Assembly: GCA_003254925.1 (NCBI GenBank)
Contig: QANZ01042139.1
Coordinates: 60,315 to 124,314, forward strand
DNA: 64,000 nt
Origin: Chamaecrista fasciculata
Taxonomy: Eukaryota > Streptophyta > Magnoliopsida > Fabales > Fabaceae
Reading direction: 5' to 3'
Made by a program: the position numbers and the translations under genes
In this document: one piece after another, positions 36,325-47,654 of the stretch
Layout of the letters: each line of letters begins with the position of its first letter
Numbering within the stretch: the first letter of the stretch is position 1
The notes under the pieces: generated by a model
What the model saw: the letters and a program-made list of their open reading frames with translations, nothing else
Databases searched by the model: none
What the model was told of the DNA's origin: nothing

Positions 36325-36440
36325 GGTTGTTGTTGTTGTTGTTGTTGACAGAAGATAGAGAGCACAAGTGAACATACCCAAAAACGTTTTTGTGTTTGTG
36401 CATCCTTGTGCTCTCTTTTCTTCTGCCAACATATATATAT
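36325..36440 (+). ncRNA. MIR156: miR156/miR157 precursor hairpin
   Basis: The 21 bases at 36345-36365 begin TTGACAGAAG and end AGAGAGCAC, which I recognise as the miR157-type member of the miR156 family; the middle bases also agree. The opposite arm at 36408-36430 (GTGCTCTCTTTTCTTCTGCC) pairs with it with one bulge and an A-C mismatch, across a 42-base loop region whose tip AAAACGTTTTT is itself palindromic. The mature RNA represses SPL transcription factors and controls the juvenile-to-adult switch. A GTT triplet repeat (36327-36346) abuts the mature 5' end. The numbering within the family cannot be decided from sequence alone. Confidence 0.9.
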
Positions 36441-36805
36441 CTGGTTAATTTCTCATCAATTTTCTTTCTTATACTTTAATTTGCAATTTTTAATTTCCCT
36501 CACGTCATATATATATATATGTATATATCAGTATATATAGCCTCTGTTCTTGTCCCTTAACCATAATATTGCAACACTTGCTTACACACCCCACTCTTAG
36601 ATACCGCAATTAAAATTATAACCTTTTGAGTTCAAGTTTAAGAAACCTATATCTAGAGTGTGAAAGAAGAAGGCTGGCTGCCATATCTCTATGTCAAGGT
36701 ATGATCCATCTATTTCCTTCTCATTCATTCTAATATTTCAATGACTAATGGTTTATTTTAATCTTTTAAAAATTGAATCATCAAATCAGAAATTTTTTAA
36801 ATACT

Positions 36806-38118
36806 AAGGGTCTGTTTGGGAGCAATAGGATTTTAATCCAAGTTCAACCAAATGGATGGGATGAGATTATTTTTTAATTGGATGAGATGAGATGATGTAT
36901 TGGTGTTTGGGTGATTTTAGAGAAAATGATGTTAAATAGGGTGTGAAATTATATAAAAAAGGTATGTAATGATCGTAGTTGGTAGAAATAAGTTTATGGA
37001 TTTTTGTAATTTGTATAGGGGTAGAAATGGTAAAAAATAATGAGATGAGATAGAGATAATAAGATGAGATGATAGGTGTTTGGTTGTGTTTTGATTAGAA
37101 TAATATTGAGATGAGATGATATTGGAAAGTGTGATATGCTATTGGAAAGCGTGAGGATGAGAAAATTTTGGATGAAGGATTAGAGGTCAATCCAAGTGGA
37201 TGAGATAATGGACCAAAATGAAAATAATATTGGAATTATTTTAAGAATACAATTTTGTCCATAAATTTGTACCGGTCCTATTAATCAATCCCTAACATGT
37301 GTAAATGATAACTTGGGGCTTACAAGAAATCCCAGTCATCAATAATCGGATCTATTTGTGAAATCCAACGAAAAAAAATAACAAAGAATAGTTTGAGGAC
37401 CATAATGCAAATAACAAAACAACACAAAAATGTTTGGTCAATGGTTCATTTTGATCCAAAATGTATGCCCTAATATTCATTTGGTCCATTATGTTTCCAA
37501 ATGTTCATATTGGTCCTAAATGTTGGCAAAATGATTCGTTTTGGTCCTAAATACTGGTAAAATGTTTCGTTTTGGTCCCAACCAAATAAAGAAAGTATTC
37601 TTTGGGAACAATACGTAGCTCTAAACAAGCCATATTCAATAGTTGGGACCAAAATGAAACATTTTGCAAAGATTTAGGAGCAATTTGAATATTTTGAAAT
37701 ATAATGGTCCAAAATGAATATTAAGGCATACATTTAGGACTAAATTGACCATTTAACCCTATATTTTTCCATCCTGTACATACACGTGAGTCATTTTGTA
37801 TTTTTTTCCATTCAATACATNATAGATAGAGAGAGAAAATTATAAGTGTAATAAATGAGGGTATGTAAAATTACTATTTTGTCTAGTTTTTTTTTAATTT
37901 GTATTAAAGTATAGGTAATTATAGGTGTATAAGTAGGGATAGATTAGTAATTGTAAGAGAAATTGAGATGATGTTGTGAATGAGATGATGATATGAATGA
38001 GATGAGATGAGATGGAGGTTCAAAAAACACCTAATCAGTACAGTTCATCCAATCTTAAAATGAGATGATGATTGAATGAGATGTGATTAAGATTTGGTGT
38101 TTCCCAAACACCCCTATT
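36806..38118. mobile_element. DNA transposon remnant with GTTTGGGA termini, carrying a nested insertion
   Basis: The left end GGGTCTGTTTGGGAGCAATA and the right end TTTCCCAAACACCCCTATTG are inverted. Both flanks contain ATGAGATGAGATGA runs and TCCAA-type blocks in mirror order. This resembles hAT or PIF-type non-autonomous elements, but no target duplication was found, so the superfamily is open. The element at 37434-37759 lies inside it. Confidence 0.5.
37434..37759. mobile_element. MITE with long inverted repeats, relative of 52827-53361
   Basis: The left arm GGTCAATGGTTCATTTTGAT and the right arm ending AATTGACCATTTAACC are inverted. Arms of over 120 bases share ATTCATTTGGTCCATTATGT, AAAATGATTCGTTTTGGTCC and GGGACCAAAATGAAACATTT with the copy at 52.8 kb. 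Non-coding, with no clean target duplication. Confidence 0.65.
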
Positions 38119-38149
38119 GTTATTTTACTCTTCTGATACCACTTTCTTT

Positions 38150-38680
38150 TTTCTCTTTCTCTCCTCAAAAAGATTGAGGATCCAAATTGGAAATACGCTA
38201 GCTAGGCATTGTGGGTCGTCTAGTAGAGATGGTATTTAGCAGAAATCGGAAAGCATGAAGGGAAGGCTTTGCCTTTTTTTTTTTTCTTAAATTTCAAACA
38301 GCCAGGAAAGTACGAAAGCTTTGGGAGCTGTATGTTGAAACAAGTGGCAATTTTGGCGCTTTCTTACATCCCCGTCTGTCTTTTACTTTAGAGTTAATTT
38401 AGAGGCAGTCACTTTTTATTTGGATTTACATGTTTGTTCAACTTTTATAGGATGAAATCAAGTTCTGTACGTAATTTTAGAGACCTCACACTGTAAATCT
38501 GTCCTTTTATTTTTTATTTTTTCCTTTTTGTCTTTTGTCTTTCGTCCTTTCTTACACAAAGCAGTAGGTAACAACACACATGACTCATCACCCAACATCA
38601 CCTCCTTCCTCATGATTCTATCTCCTTCAGTCCTTTGTGTTCATGTTGAGAATTTCACAGGCAATATCAATAACATGCTA
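38150..38680. other. Gene-free stretch
   Basis: Short frames only. No element borders are visible apart from the adjoining Helitron. Confidence 0.45.
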
Positions 38681-38682
38681 TA

Positions 38683-38846
38683 TCTAATATTATATGGTTC
38701 CACCTCTTTCTGGTCGTCTATGTTTAAAATTATAGTCTATGAAATTAAAAATAAGAGAAAATTTATTATTTGGTCTCTCTTTCTTTACAAAGTTAACAAT
38801 TTAGTCCCTTATTTATTTTACATACAAGAGCACGCAAAGCCCCTAA
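38683..38846 (+). mobile_element. Non-autonomous Helitron, copy F (164 bp)
   Basis: Starts TCTAATATTATATGGTTCC after host A and ends GCACGCAAAGCCCCTAA before host T at 38847. The left hairpin arm is worn. The interior (TATAGTCTATGAAATTAAAA) matches copy C in reverse orientation. Confidence 0.68.
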
Positions 38847-38879
38847 TGTATATATATATACACACACGCACACACGTAC

Positions 38880-41640
38880 GCTAACTCGAGATTGGTGCAA
38901 TTGCTAAGCCCCTTTTGATCAAAGTTCTAGTTTCATACCTTGTAAATAAAGTTATCACGTTAAAGATTCTTTGGCAAAAGCATTTTTTCTTCTCTAAATT
39001 TTATATTAATTTTTAATTTTGTTTATACTTTATAATGTTTATTTGTTATCAATTTTATTTCTAAAGTTTTATATTTGGGTCAATTATATCTTTTGATCGA
39101 CTAATCTCTTTGAATAAATTAACGATAAATTATATCGTATTTTTAATTTGAGTTAGGATCTGAATTTTTCTTTTATCAACTTTACATTACATGTTATTAT
39201 TCACGTAGAATTTGTCATCAATATTTGATTAAAGTAATAACAAAGGATATAATCGATCAAAATATAAAATTTTGGGGACAAATTTGTTGAGGGCAATTTG
39301 GACGGGTACCCAAGATTATCGTTCAAATCCACACGTAACAAATATCCTGTATCCATCGTATACAAAATATTGGATAGGGTACATGTATTGAAAAAATAAA
39401 AATTATTAGATTTTGAGTAGATACGAATATTTTTTTAACTATCTGACATCCGTTCGAAATGAATTGATAGTTACATTATTGATATCTAATGACCTATAAT
39501 ATAAATAATTTATATATTTTTCGTTATATTTCTAATTATTATATTTTAATTAATGGATATTAAAGGTATTGGATATATCCGATCTTTGAATTAGGATATT
39601 TTATTCTATGTCCATTATTTTTGGATATTTCGAGTACCCGTTGAATACTAGATATTTGATAGGATACAACTATGGATACTAATTTATCATATACAGATAG
39701 GGTACGGATATTGAATATGATGAATGTATACAGATATGGATAGTGACAAAATCACCGGATACTCTACTAAAACTTATTATCATCCCTAGAAAAAATCGAT
39801 AGTAAACAAACATTGGGGACGGAATTGAAAAAGATAAAACTTAAGTAAAATTCTTTATATCTTTGCTATTAGATTCTCCCATAAATATATGATATGTGGC
39901 AAAAATTTTATGCATAAAAAATCAAGATAGAAAAAAAAATATTAAATACACCTTTTATGCATGACTAATCATAGAAAAGAGATAATATAAATTAAACTTG
40001 TGATTAGAGGAATTTATAACTAGTAAGAATATAAGAAATTTTATCTAAATATATTTTAATTAATCATTGATGTAAAGTTTAGCCAAAATGTTACTTTTAT
40101 CAAAATTCTTCCACTATAACCAAGGATTTGCATAATTTATAAGCTCCACACTACATTCTTCAAAATGTACCTGATCACTCATTTTTTACATCACTCTGAA
40201 TTTGAGCATTAAATTTGTTGAAGTCCTACATCATTTAAGCTACTAACAAATTGTATATATAGACTGAGGCAATCATCCTCCCCCCTTAAACACTCTTAGT
40301 GTGAGTTAAGTCTGGTAACAAAATTAACCAACATTATTAAATTATGTCAAAGATATAATAACTCAAGCAATATATATAGACTACTGCTCTAATTTTATGA
40401 TTAATTCACTGAAAACAAAATAGCTTCCGCTTGGTGGAAAAATGAGAATTGTTCCAGGGGTCAAAAAGAAATTTAAGTTTGAATCTGTATCAAAATCAAA
40501 TTAACTAAAACTGAACTAGTTTGAATGTGACCAAAATATTTTGATGATTTATTCGTTTTTGTTGGTGGGAAACCGTAATGGGTTTTTGAGATCTTTCTTG
40601 GGGGCCCTGCTTCCATATATTGCAGACTGCGTCCTAATTGAACATGCATTAATTTATATGGTTTGTCCATTTTGGTGTACTTCAACAGCCCTATAGTTGT
40701 TTCAGGCCAAAAAAAACCTAAACTAATACTATGGTGCCCCCAGAAAAAGTGCCTATTAAATGTAATGTTTTGAACTCCACTCTGCGACATATATGATAAA
40801 CCCATGTTTTTACTTCCCTCTTTGTTAGGGTTACCATATGCTGGATGAACATGAATTCTTTTGATTATCATGTTACACGACTCATCTTCATATATTGTTA
40901 CTATTCACTTCTAATTCTACTAAGCACCAAATCATTTTGTATGAACTAATATATATATATGGGGTAAATTATAGAAATGGTCTCAATAGTTTGGTTTTTC
41001 TATACCATGGCACCTTGTGGTTCAAAAAGTTGAGGTCTTGCTGTTAAAAATCAACTGAAAATGGCAGGAAAAAATTTCATTTCAACCCCTAATTAAAGAT
41101 CAAAACGAAACAAAGTGCAAATATTAGGGATTTAAATAAAAATTTTCACTTGTTATCTCCAGTTAATTTTTAACGGCACGACTCCAATATATTAATGGTA
41201 CCTACAAATCACATATCTCAATTTATAACATTTTAATCACAAAGTATTATTATGTAGATAGATCAAATCACAATGATTATCAGGAACAATGTAAGGAATC
41301 ACCTAATATACACAAACGAATACAAAAATGCGGTTTCTTCAAAAGAGATCTAGACAAGTGCAATTGGTGATATATGATGACACTATCATATCATTACCTG
41401 GCGTGTTTAAATATATAGCAAGGTTAATTATTCAATTTTTTGGTTTGGTTGTTCTGCCTATTGTTGTTATTAGATTGTTGCACAGCAGTGTGAATGTCAT
41501 ATACATATATATTTACAAACAATATTTGTATGAAGAAATCCCCCAGGCGTACCAAAATAACAGAACAAGAAAGTGAGGAAGAAGAAGAGATGTAAATGAA
41601 GAGTGTATAGTATTGGGGGAAGCTACATTGTTGTGTTGAC
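38880..41640. other. Repeat-derived, gene-free interval
   Basis: 39290-39780 has repeated GGATATT/GGGTACCC phrases like decayed retroelement sequence. About 40216-40320 begins TGTTGAAGTCCTACATC and resembles an LTR of the TRIM type seen at 27.8-28.0 kb, without a partner. 40970-41200 (GGGGTAAATTATAGAAATGG) looks like a worn relative of the 33.8-kb element. No gene was seen. Confidence 0.4.
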
Positions 41641-41647
41641 GTACGTG

Positions 41648-43239
41648 TCAGTCCCTCTTCACAAATCGACCCTGCATATATATACAAGAGAACCATTTTG
41701 ATGCAAGAAATAGATATATAGAATGCATATAGACACAGTGATAGTGGTGATTATGAATTGAATTGAGAAAATAGTTAGTAATTGAGTATGTATATATATA
41801 CCTTCATCCTGGGGCGTTTCTCAGCATTGAGCTTACGAACCTCATAGCGGATACGCTTAGAGAATAACCTGTTTAGCCTCTTCTGCTTGTATCTCAATAC
41901 ACTCGCTTCTCTTTCCCCTATCCTCATCCCACTCTTCTTTTTATTATTCTCTCCTTTTCCTTTTCCTTCTTGTTCTTGTTCTTCTTGTTCTTCTTTTTCA
42001 CATCCTTTCACACTACTTCCGCTGCTACTACTGCTGTTCCCCTGCCATCCAACCTGCATTTATATATATGGTCACACTTCTCATTTCATTTCATTTTTTC
42101 ATTCTTAATTTAATTACTTTCTCCAACCAAGTCTCATTCCTAAACTTTGTTTTGACATTATCACATTCTCCCAATTATATTCAATTCTTACAAATCAAAA
42201 CAAAAAAAATCAATCATCACATATATCCCTACACTGTCTATAATACCAGATCTGATCTGCATCCATATATAGAACAATTATTACTTGATCCCTAAATATT
42301 TACCAAATTAAATCTTAAATAATTAAAATATACGAATCAGTTCTTCAATTATTACAATCACCAAGTCCAATAATTTGATCCCGAGTTAAATCGATGAAAA
42401 AGTACTAAATTAGTTCAAATTGAAGGACCAAATTGTCACTTAGACTAAATTTTTGACAATTGAAATATGAAAATTTAAGGAGCAAATAGTAGATTTCTTC
42501 CATATATATATCCATTGAAATGAGAGAACACAATAAAAAAGGGAAGGAAAGGGAAGAGAATTACATGGAGATGGGGAAGAAGGAGATGAGGTAGTGGGGT
42601 GTCCCCTGGAACATAAAGAGAGCGTTGATGAGACCAAGCATTTAATACCCCCTCATAATCCAGCTTCAACGACAGCGTCGCCGTCGCCGTCGCCGTCGTG
42701 GTGGCGGTGCTCTCCGTCGTACTGCTGCTGTAAGCGTAACTGGTAACCTCCGAATAACACACCCACCTCTCTTCCCTTCCTTCCTCCTTGTTCCTCCTCT
42801 TCATCGCCTTCCTCACCAACCACCTCCCATTCGCCTCCTCCTCCATCGCCCACTTCCTCCTCATACTCAAATTACACCCCTGCTCCTCCTCCTCCTCCTC
42901 CTCCAGAAGCCCGTTCAACGTCTCCGGCGCCTCCGACGTGAACAGCAACGCCACGTTCTGATGATCCTGATCTCCCATCTCTTTCTCATTCTCATTCTCA
43001 TTCTCCGGATGTAACGGAAACAGATTCATCACTTGCTCTTTCATCTCTTTCTCTTTCTCTTTCTGTTCTTCTTGTTGCCTCATCTGCACACGCAGGCTCA
43101 CGAATTTCGGCTTTCTGGTTTTGCTTCTGTTTCTGCGCCGAGGCGCTGTTTCTGTTGCAGCAGCGTTATTACCACTACCACTCAGATCCGAACCACCAAC
43201 ACTGTTGTTGTTGTTGTTGTTGTTGTTGGTGTGCCACAT
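41648..43239 (-). CDS. CCT-motif family transcriptional regulator
   Basis: 316-residue nuclear protein in three coding exons (42565-43239, 41802-42053 and 41648-41671, all phase 0). The CCT motif occupies about residues 273-316: [20 protein letters not shown], then [17 protein letters not shown] and, from the eight-codon last exon, GRFVKRD. The motif mediates NF-Y association and nuclear import in CONSTANS-type proteins; no B-box is present. The rest has a poly-Asn start (MWHTNNNN…, from a GTT repeat), a basic [13 protein letters not shown] block, an acidic run EEEEEEE and the [13 protein letters not shown] box shared with CCT proteins related to CIA2/ASML2. Family assignment is certain; the subgroup is inferred. 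Confidence 0.9.
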
Positions 43240-43261
43240 CTCGCTCTGCTTTCCTTTGCTT

Positions 43262-44800
43262 CTCTTTTTCTCAGATTTCCTCCCTCTAAATCACACACAC
43301 ACACACACTCACTACTAATGCAGTAAAGTGTCCCAAAACCCTCACACTTTTCTCACCTCTTCACGGCTGACGTGTTCCCTCTTTTCACACGCGGCGCTCC
43401 CTCATTCGTCCTTACCCTGGATTTTATTGTTATCTTGATTTCGTTTCAGATAGATAGAATCACTCAATCATCAATATAACTCATATTATTATATTTACTT
43501 TGCCCCCCTTTTCTCACTCACAAATTCATTATTCTTAGAATATTCACGTCACTATTCCATTCCTCTCCCCCCAACAACTTCTAACTATCTTCCACTTTCT
43601 TATTACAATAATCAATTAACTCTTTCCCTAACCTCTTTTTATCAACTGTACAACCAAATCAAACCCCGGCCCACACAAGTATTCAGTATTTATCAATATT
43701 TTTTTTTATCTTTTCAAACCTAAATAACAGGTTTTCAATAGCATTTACATGAGGAACATATGGAGTTGATTAAATCAACGGAGCACATATACACTTGTTA
43801 TTCTTGTTAGTATCTAAAATGAAAGAAGAAAATAGTAGTGCAGTTTTCAGGTTTAATTTGGTTAGGGAAATTGATTGAGAGACAAATTTGGAGAAGGATG
43901 GAGGGCAAAAGCGTCACGAGAAGCAGCAAAAGTAGACTGGGGACAAAGAGCCGATGGTCAGGGTGATGAAGTGATGATGCACGAGAAAAGTGCAGGGTGG
44001 GTCCCGCTTCCTCTGTCGCTTTTTGTTGCTGCCGTGTGAGGAGGGCATCACACGTGTCAATCCAAACTGGCACGTGTTGTAAATATCTTGTTACTTTTTC
44101 TTTCGCTTTTTCGCTTTCGGGGCCCATTGTACTCGACTACTCACACTCACAGGGTCACCTCAACCATCACTACCTCAATCACCATACCTTATATAGTTAC
44201 ATTATTTAATGCACTTTTTCATCCTCTCTCTTGCCATCTTTATCTGGGGAAAAAAAAATTATAAAGCCCAAATCTCAAATTGGTCTCTTTTCTATAGAAT
44301 GGATTTTAAATTAGTCTCTTATATTTCATTTGTTTCAAATTCATCTTATATATTTCTACAATTTTTCAAATTTGTCTAAAAATACTAAATATAGTCATAT
44401 CTCAATCTTTTCAAGTGCAATTACAACGAATCAAAAACTACAAATTTCTTTTGACAAATAAATTGAGATTGTTAACAAAAAAGTTAAATTGTGCCTTAAA
44501 ATTGAATGATTTATTTCGTGATCTAGCAAACAAAGTTTATCATATCTTTCGTTTCAACTTTTAAGTATGAAAACGACAAGTTCAAAATTATAAGTTAATT
44601 ATATTCATGAAAAAAATTCTTTTTATTTTGTCAAATTGAGATTGTTAGCAAATAGGTCAAATTACATCTCAAAAATATGTTTAAAACCAATTTGAAAAAT
44701 TATGAAAACAAATAAAATATAAGGGACCAATTTAAAATCCACCCTATATATAAGAGACGAATTTAAAGTTTTGGCCAAATAATAATACACTAAACCAAGA
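43262..44800. other. Promoter of the CCT gene and gene-free DNA
   Basis: CT-rich leader and a CA microsatellite (43291-43305) lie just upstream of the CCT gene. A 106-residue minus-strand frame at 43807-44127 lacks domains and is not called. 44250-44780 contains repeat-edge phrases (AAATTGGTCTCTTT and GGGACCAATTTAAAATCCA), forming rough inverted termini of another MITE-like sequence. Confidence 0.45.
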
Positions 44801-44804
44801 AGAC

Positions 44805-44812
44805 AAAAAAAA
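44805..44812 (-). terminator. Pol III terminator of tRNA-Pro
   Basis: Eight T's on the minus strand, about 14 bases after the tRNA 3' end. Confidence 0.8.
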
Positions 44813-44825
44813 TTGTAATATTGGC

Positions 44826-44897
44826 GGGGCATTCCGAGAATTGAACTCGGGACCTCTCGCACCCTAAGCGAGAATCATACCACTAGACCAAATGCCC
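44826..44897 (-). tRNA. tRNA-Pro (anticodon AGG)
   Basis: 72-base intronless tRNA read on the minus strand. The acceptor stem GGGCATT pairs with AATGCCC; the D arm is TGGTCTAGTGGTATGA; the anticodon stem TCTCGC/GCGAGA encloses CTTAGGG with AGG; the T arm CCGAG-TTCAATT-CTCGG is perfect. A-box TGGTCTAGTGG and B-box GAGTTCAATTC are intact, and the discriminator base is C. A T8 terminator follows. Confidence 0.96.
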
Positions 44898-45116
44898 TCT
44901 TGTTATCTACAGCTGTAATAGATAACGTTATCTCTAGTTAAGTGAAGGAATGTGTCGGTAGAACTCTTCAACATTTCAAGTACTTTACGTGGGTCCATTT
45001 GGCAATGGCACATGTGCATATTGTTTTCATGGACCAACTGAAGTAATAACTAATTAATAACTGTTCAAATATGCTCTCTTGGAATTTCAAGTAGTATAGA
45101 TTCTGCAAGACACCTA

Positions 45117-45399
45117 CTCCCTCGCGTTCTGAATATCCGATGTTTTAGAGAATCATTTTTTTCTAAAATATCTGATGTTTTATAAATTTTAAAGGACATT
45201 AATTATTTTTGTACCATTCTACCCTTTAAATCTAATAAGTAATAAAAGTTATAATTGACTTATGTGGTTAACTAGTAGTTATTTAATAGGGATAGTTTAG
45301 TCATTCTACCTCATTTTTCTCTTTATTCTATGTGGGCTAATCATTTCCTTAATTTGTATGTAGAAACCTTAAACACAAGATATATAGAACCGGAGGGAG
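45117..45399. mobile_element. Stowaway-type MITE (283 bp)
   Basis: Termini CTCCCTCGCGTTCTGAATAT and, inverted, CTCCCTCCGGTTCTATATAT flank AT-rich non-coding DNA. TA dinucleotides at 45115-45116 and 45400-45401 form the target duplication. CTCCCTCCG-type ends with TA duplication are characteristic of Tc1/mariner-derived Stowaway elements. Confidence 0.8.
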
Positions 45400-45901
45400 T
45401 ATTTGTTTTGTTTGTTTGTTTTGTAGAAGAAGAATGACCTCCTTTCTTGCAGGAGCATGAATTTGTCGAGAAGAAACCTGGTTTCGAGTTCGTGCAGTAA
45501 AACCTGGCGTTGCGACCCGATTGCACCATGGGGTTCGGCAAAAACGGCACCCTCTACGTCGTTTCTGACCCAATAGCCCCAAACCCAACACTTTGAGAAG
45601 AGAATGCGTAATTATATATTAAGCCAATGAATCTATATGAATGTGGTAATTAAATTAAGAAGAAGCATTCCGGATGGATAGAAATACGCAAACAGCTTCC
45701 AAGCTGATTCTCAACTAATTATTATAAAGAATATCAATGATCAATGATATAAAACAATTCAGAGACATGGAAAATAAATGCACAGTAGTTGCTTAATCAA
45801 TCAAGCAACCCGCATTCCAGATGAAAATTAAACCACAATACAAAACACATAAAAAAAGTTAATTAATTCAAGCTGAGAGCCATGAGAGGCAGTAGTCCAG
45901 C

Positions 45902-46408
45902 TTAGAACATTGCGGCGGCGGCGACAGCTGCTCCGACGGCAACAGCAGAGACACCCAGAGCCGAAGCACCACTGGCGGCCGGTGCGGCGGCGGGGGTTTC
46001 GGTTGGAGCTCCGGCAGGGGATGCGGTGGCCGGAGCATCAGCCACAGAGGACTCGCTGGCAGGTGCCGGTGGGGAGGAGACGGCGGATTCGTCGGAGCCG
46101 GCGGGAGCAGAGGCTGCCGGAGAGACCTCCGGTGCGGCGGAGGACGAGGACGAGGAGGATGAGGGAGATGATGCGGGGGATGACGTGGCAGCCTTTGTAG
46201 GAGCAGATGCCTTAGGAGATGATGCGGGGGATGACGTGGCAGCCTTTGGTGACTCAGAAGGAGAGCTTGCGGCGGCCGACGACTTGGGTGTGGCGGCGGC
46301 GGTGGCGGAGGACGATGGGGATTTCGCCGGAGCGTTGTCGGCGGCCATGGCGCCGGCAACGGCAACCAAGAGAAGAGCAGCAACGATGATGATTTGACGT
46401 CCTGCCAT
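45902..46408 (-). CDS. Classical arabinogalactan protein, GPI-anchored
   Basis: 168-residue single-exon precursor of a cell-surface proteoglycan. It has a signal peptide at residues 1-22 (MAGRQIIIVAALLLVAVAGA), a long Ala/Ser/Pro/Thr body with many SP, AP and TP dipeptides expected to be hydroxylated and O-glycosylated, and a C-terminal hydrophobic tail (ALGVSAVAVGAAVAAAAMF) that signals replacement by a GPI anchor. Two nearly identical copies of KAATSSPASSP come from an internal duplication (plus-strand copies about 46161-46199 and 46215-46250). GC is much higher than in the flanks, as expected from Ala/Pro codons. The same block stays open in other frames, but only this one has signal peptide and anchor. 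Confidence 0.92.
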   Translation of the reverse strand: MAGRQIIIVAALLLVAVAGAMAADNAPAKSPSSSATAAATPKSSAAASSPSESPKAATSSPASSPKASAPTKAATSSPASSPSSSSSSSSAAPEVSPAASAPAGSDESAVSSPPAPASESSVADAPATASPAGAPTETPAAAPAASGASALGVSAVAVGAAVAAAAMF

Positions 46409-46578
46409 TTTTATTTTTGGGTTTTTAATTTGAGGGTGGTGGATTTATTATAATTGTTTTTTTGTTTATTGAGAGTGATTCTTGCAGTGAGTGCAGTTAA
46501 CTTCTCTAATATGAGAAGACTTATTAGAGAACAACTGCAAATACTTAAGAATGAGGATAATGGTGTGGGAGCAGCTCG

Positions 46579-46588
46579 TGATTTATAG
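46579..46588 (-). promoter_or_regulatory. Probable TATA box of the arabinogalactan gene
   Basis: CTATAAATCA on the minus strand, 170 bases before the start codon. No other promoter motif was established. Confidence 0.5.
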
Positions 46589-46599
46589 TTTATGAGGAG

Positions 46600-47239
46600 G
46601 AAGGTTTGTTATGGAAATGTGTGGTTCATATAACATAATTTTAATTAGAATGAAATGAATGGACATTAAGCCAATTAGACGCTACTCTAACGGTAGACAA
46701 CGAGATTCTCGTTACTTAATCTTGACTTTCCCATCTCATCCTCTAATTCTCTTTTTGCTTCAATTGGTTCGCGTTTTACTATTTTAGACATTAATTGCAA
46801 TGTTTTAATTATAATTTATAATCAACCATTTAAAAAAAAAAAATTCCACGTTATAATTAATAATACATCAGAAGTTATGCAATGGAACTGTTTAAGTTTG
46901 GCAGAGCAGGCTCCATTTTCAAGTGCTTTGAAGAAATTAATATACTTTTGATCAAACCATAGAGAATATCTGCAACAAAAGGTTGTAGACATGACCTCCA
47001 CAATATACTTTTGATATGTAGTTAGTCGGGATCTTTTAAATTAAGAAATCAAAATATCTATTGAGCTAGGAGTGAAGAGAAAAGAAGGGTTTTTCCGGCA
47101 TAGGTTGGGTTAAGTTTGTTTCGAGTTAATTCATACTCGATGTTTTTAAAGAGTGTGCTGAATTAGTTTGAATTTTATGTAGATATGAAAAATTGAGCCA
47201 AAGTGACTTGAAGTATGGTTTAAGACATATTTTAAGTTT
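46600..47239. other. Gene-free stretch upstream of the arabinogalactan gene
   Basis: AT-rich DNA with no gene or element border identified. Confidence 0.5.
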
Positions 47240-47310
47240 TTTTATTTAATATAAAAAAATAAAATATTTAGATTTTTGAAACAAAAAATAAACTATTTAG
47301 ATATATGAGC

Positions 47311-47436
47311 CACTCTTATATGGTACTAGTATCCTAATACACATGGACCAATGAAAAAGTGCCACATATGGGACACTCTTATATGGTACTAGTATCCCAA
47401 TACACATGGATCAATGAAAAAGTGCCATGTGGCACA
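47311..47436. repeat. Tandem repeat, two 63-bp units
   Basis: Unit 1 (47311-47373) and unit 2 (47374-47436) share CACTCTTATATGGTACTAGT, ATACACATGGA and CAATGAAAAAGTGCCA with few differences. They form the outer end of the inverted repeat described at 47311-47654. Confidence 0.85.
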
Positions 47437-47654
47437 TCGGCCAAAGTGCTGCAGTGCACAGTTTATTATTTTTTTTTTCATTTTTTTCTGATTGCAACAC
47501 TTTTGATGTGTTGCTGTTTTACTTTTTTTAAAAATTTTATTCTTTGCAACGGTAAAAACTGCTGCCTATTAGTATTTTTTATTTAAACAAATTTTTTTAT
47601 TTATTTAAAAATATTTTAATTTATTATTAATCATAAAATATATTTTTTATAAAA
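47311..47654 (+). repeat. Left arm of a distant inverted repeat
   Basis: From CACTCTTATATGGTACTAGT through AGTGCACAGTTT, GCAACACTTTTGATGTGTTGC and ATTTAAACAAATTTTTTTA to the gap edge, this stretch is matched in reverse orientation by 53395-53680. Confidence 0.75.

Noticed and set aside
40216..40320. Solo LTR of a TRIM-like element
   Set aside because: Only the TGTTGAAGTCC start is convincing; no defined end, partner or target duplication.
43807..44127. 106-residue minus-strand frame
   Set aside because: No recognisable family; composition turns to simple hydrophobic and AT-derived residues.
45910..46397. Long open frames on both strands over the arabinogalactan gene
   Set aside because: They are shadows caused by high GC and Ala/Pro/Ser codons; only the minus-strand frame at 45902-46408 has a signal peptide and GPI signal.
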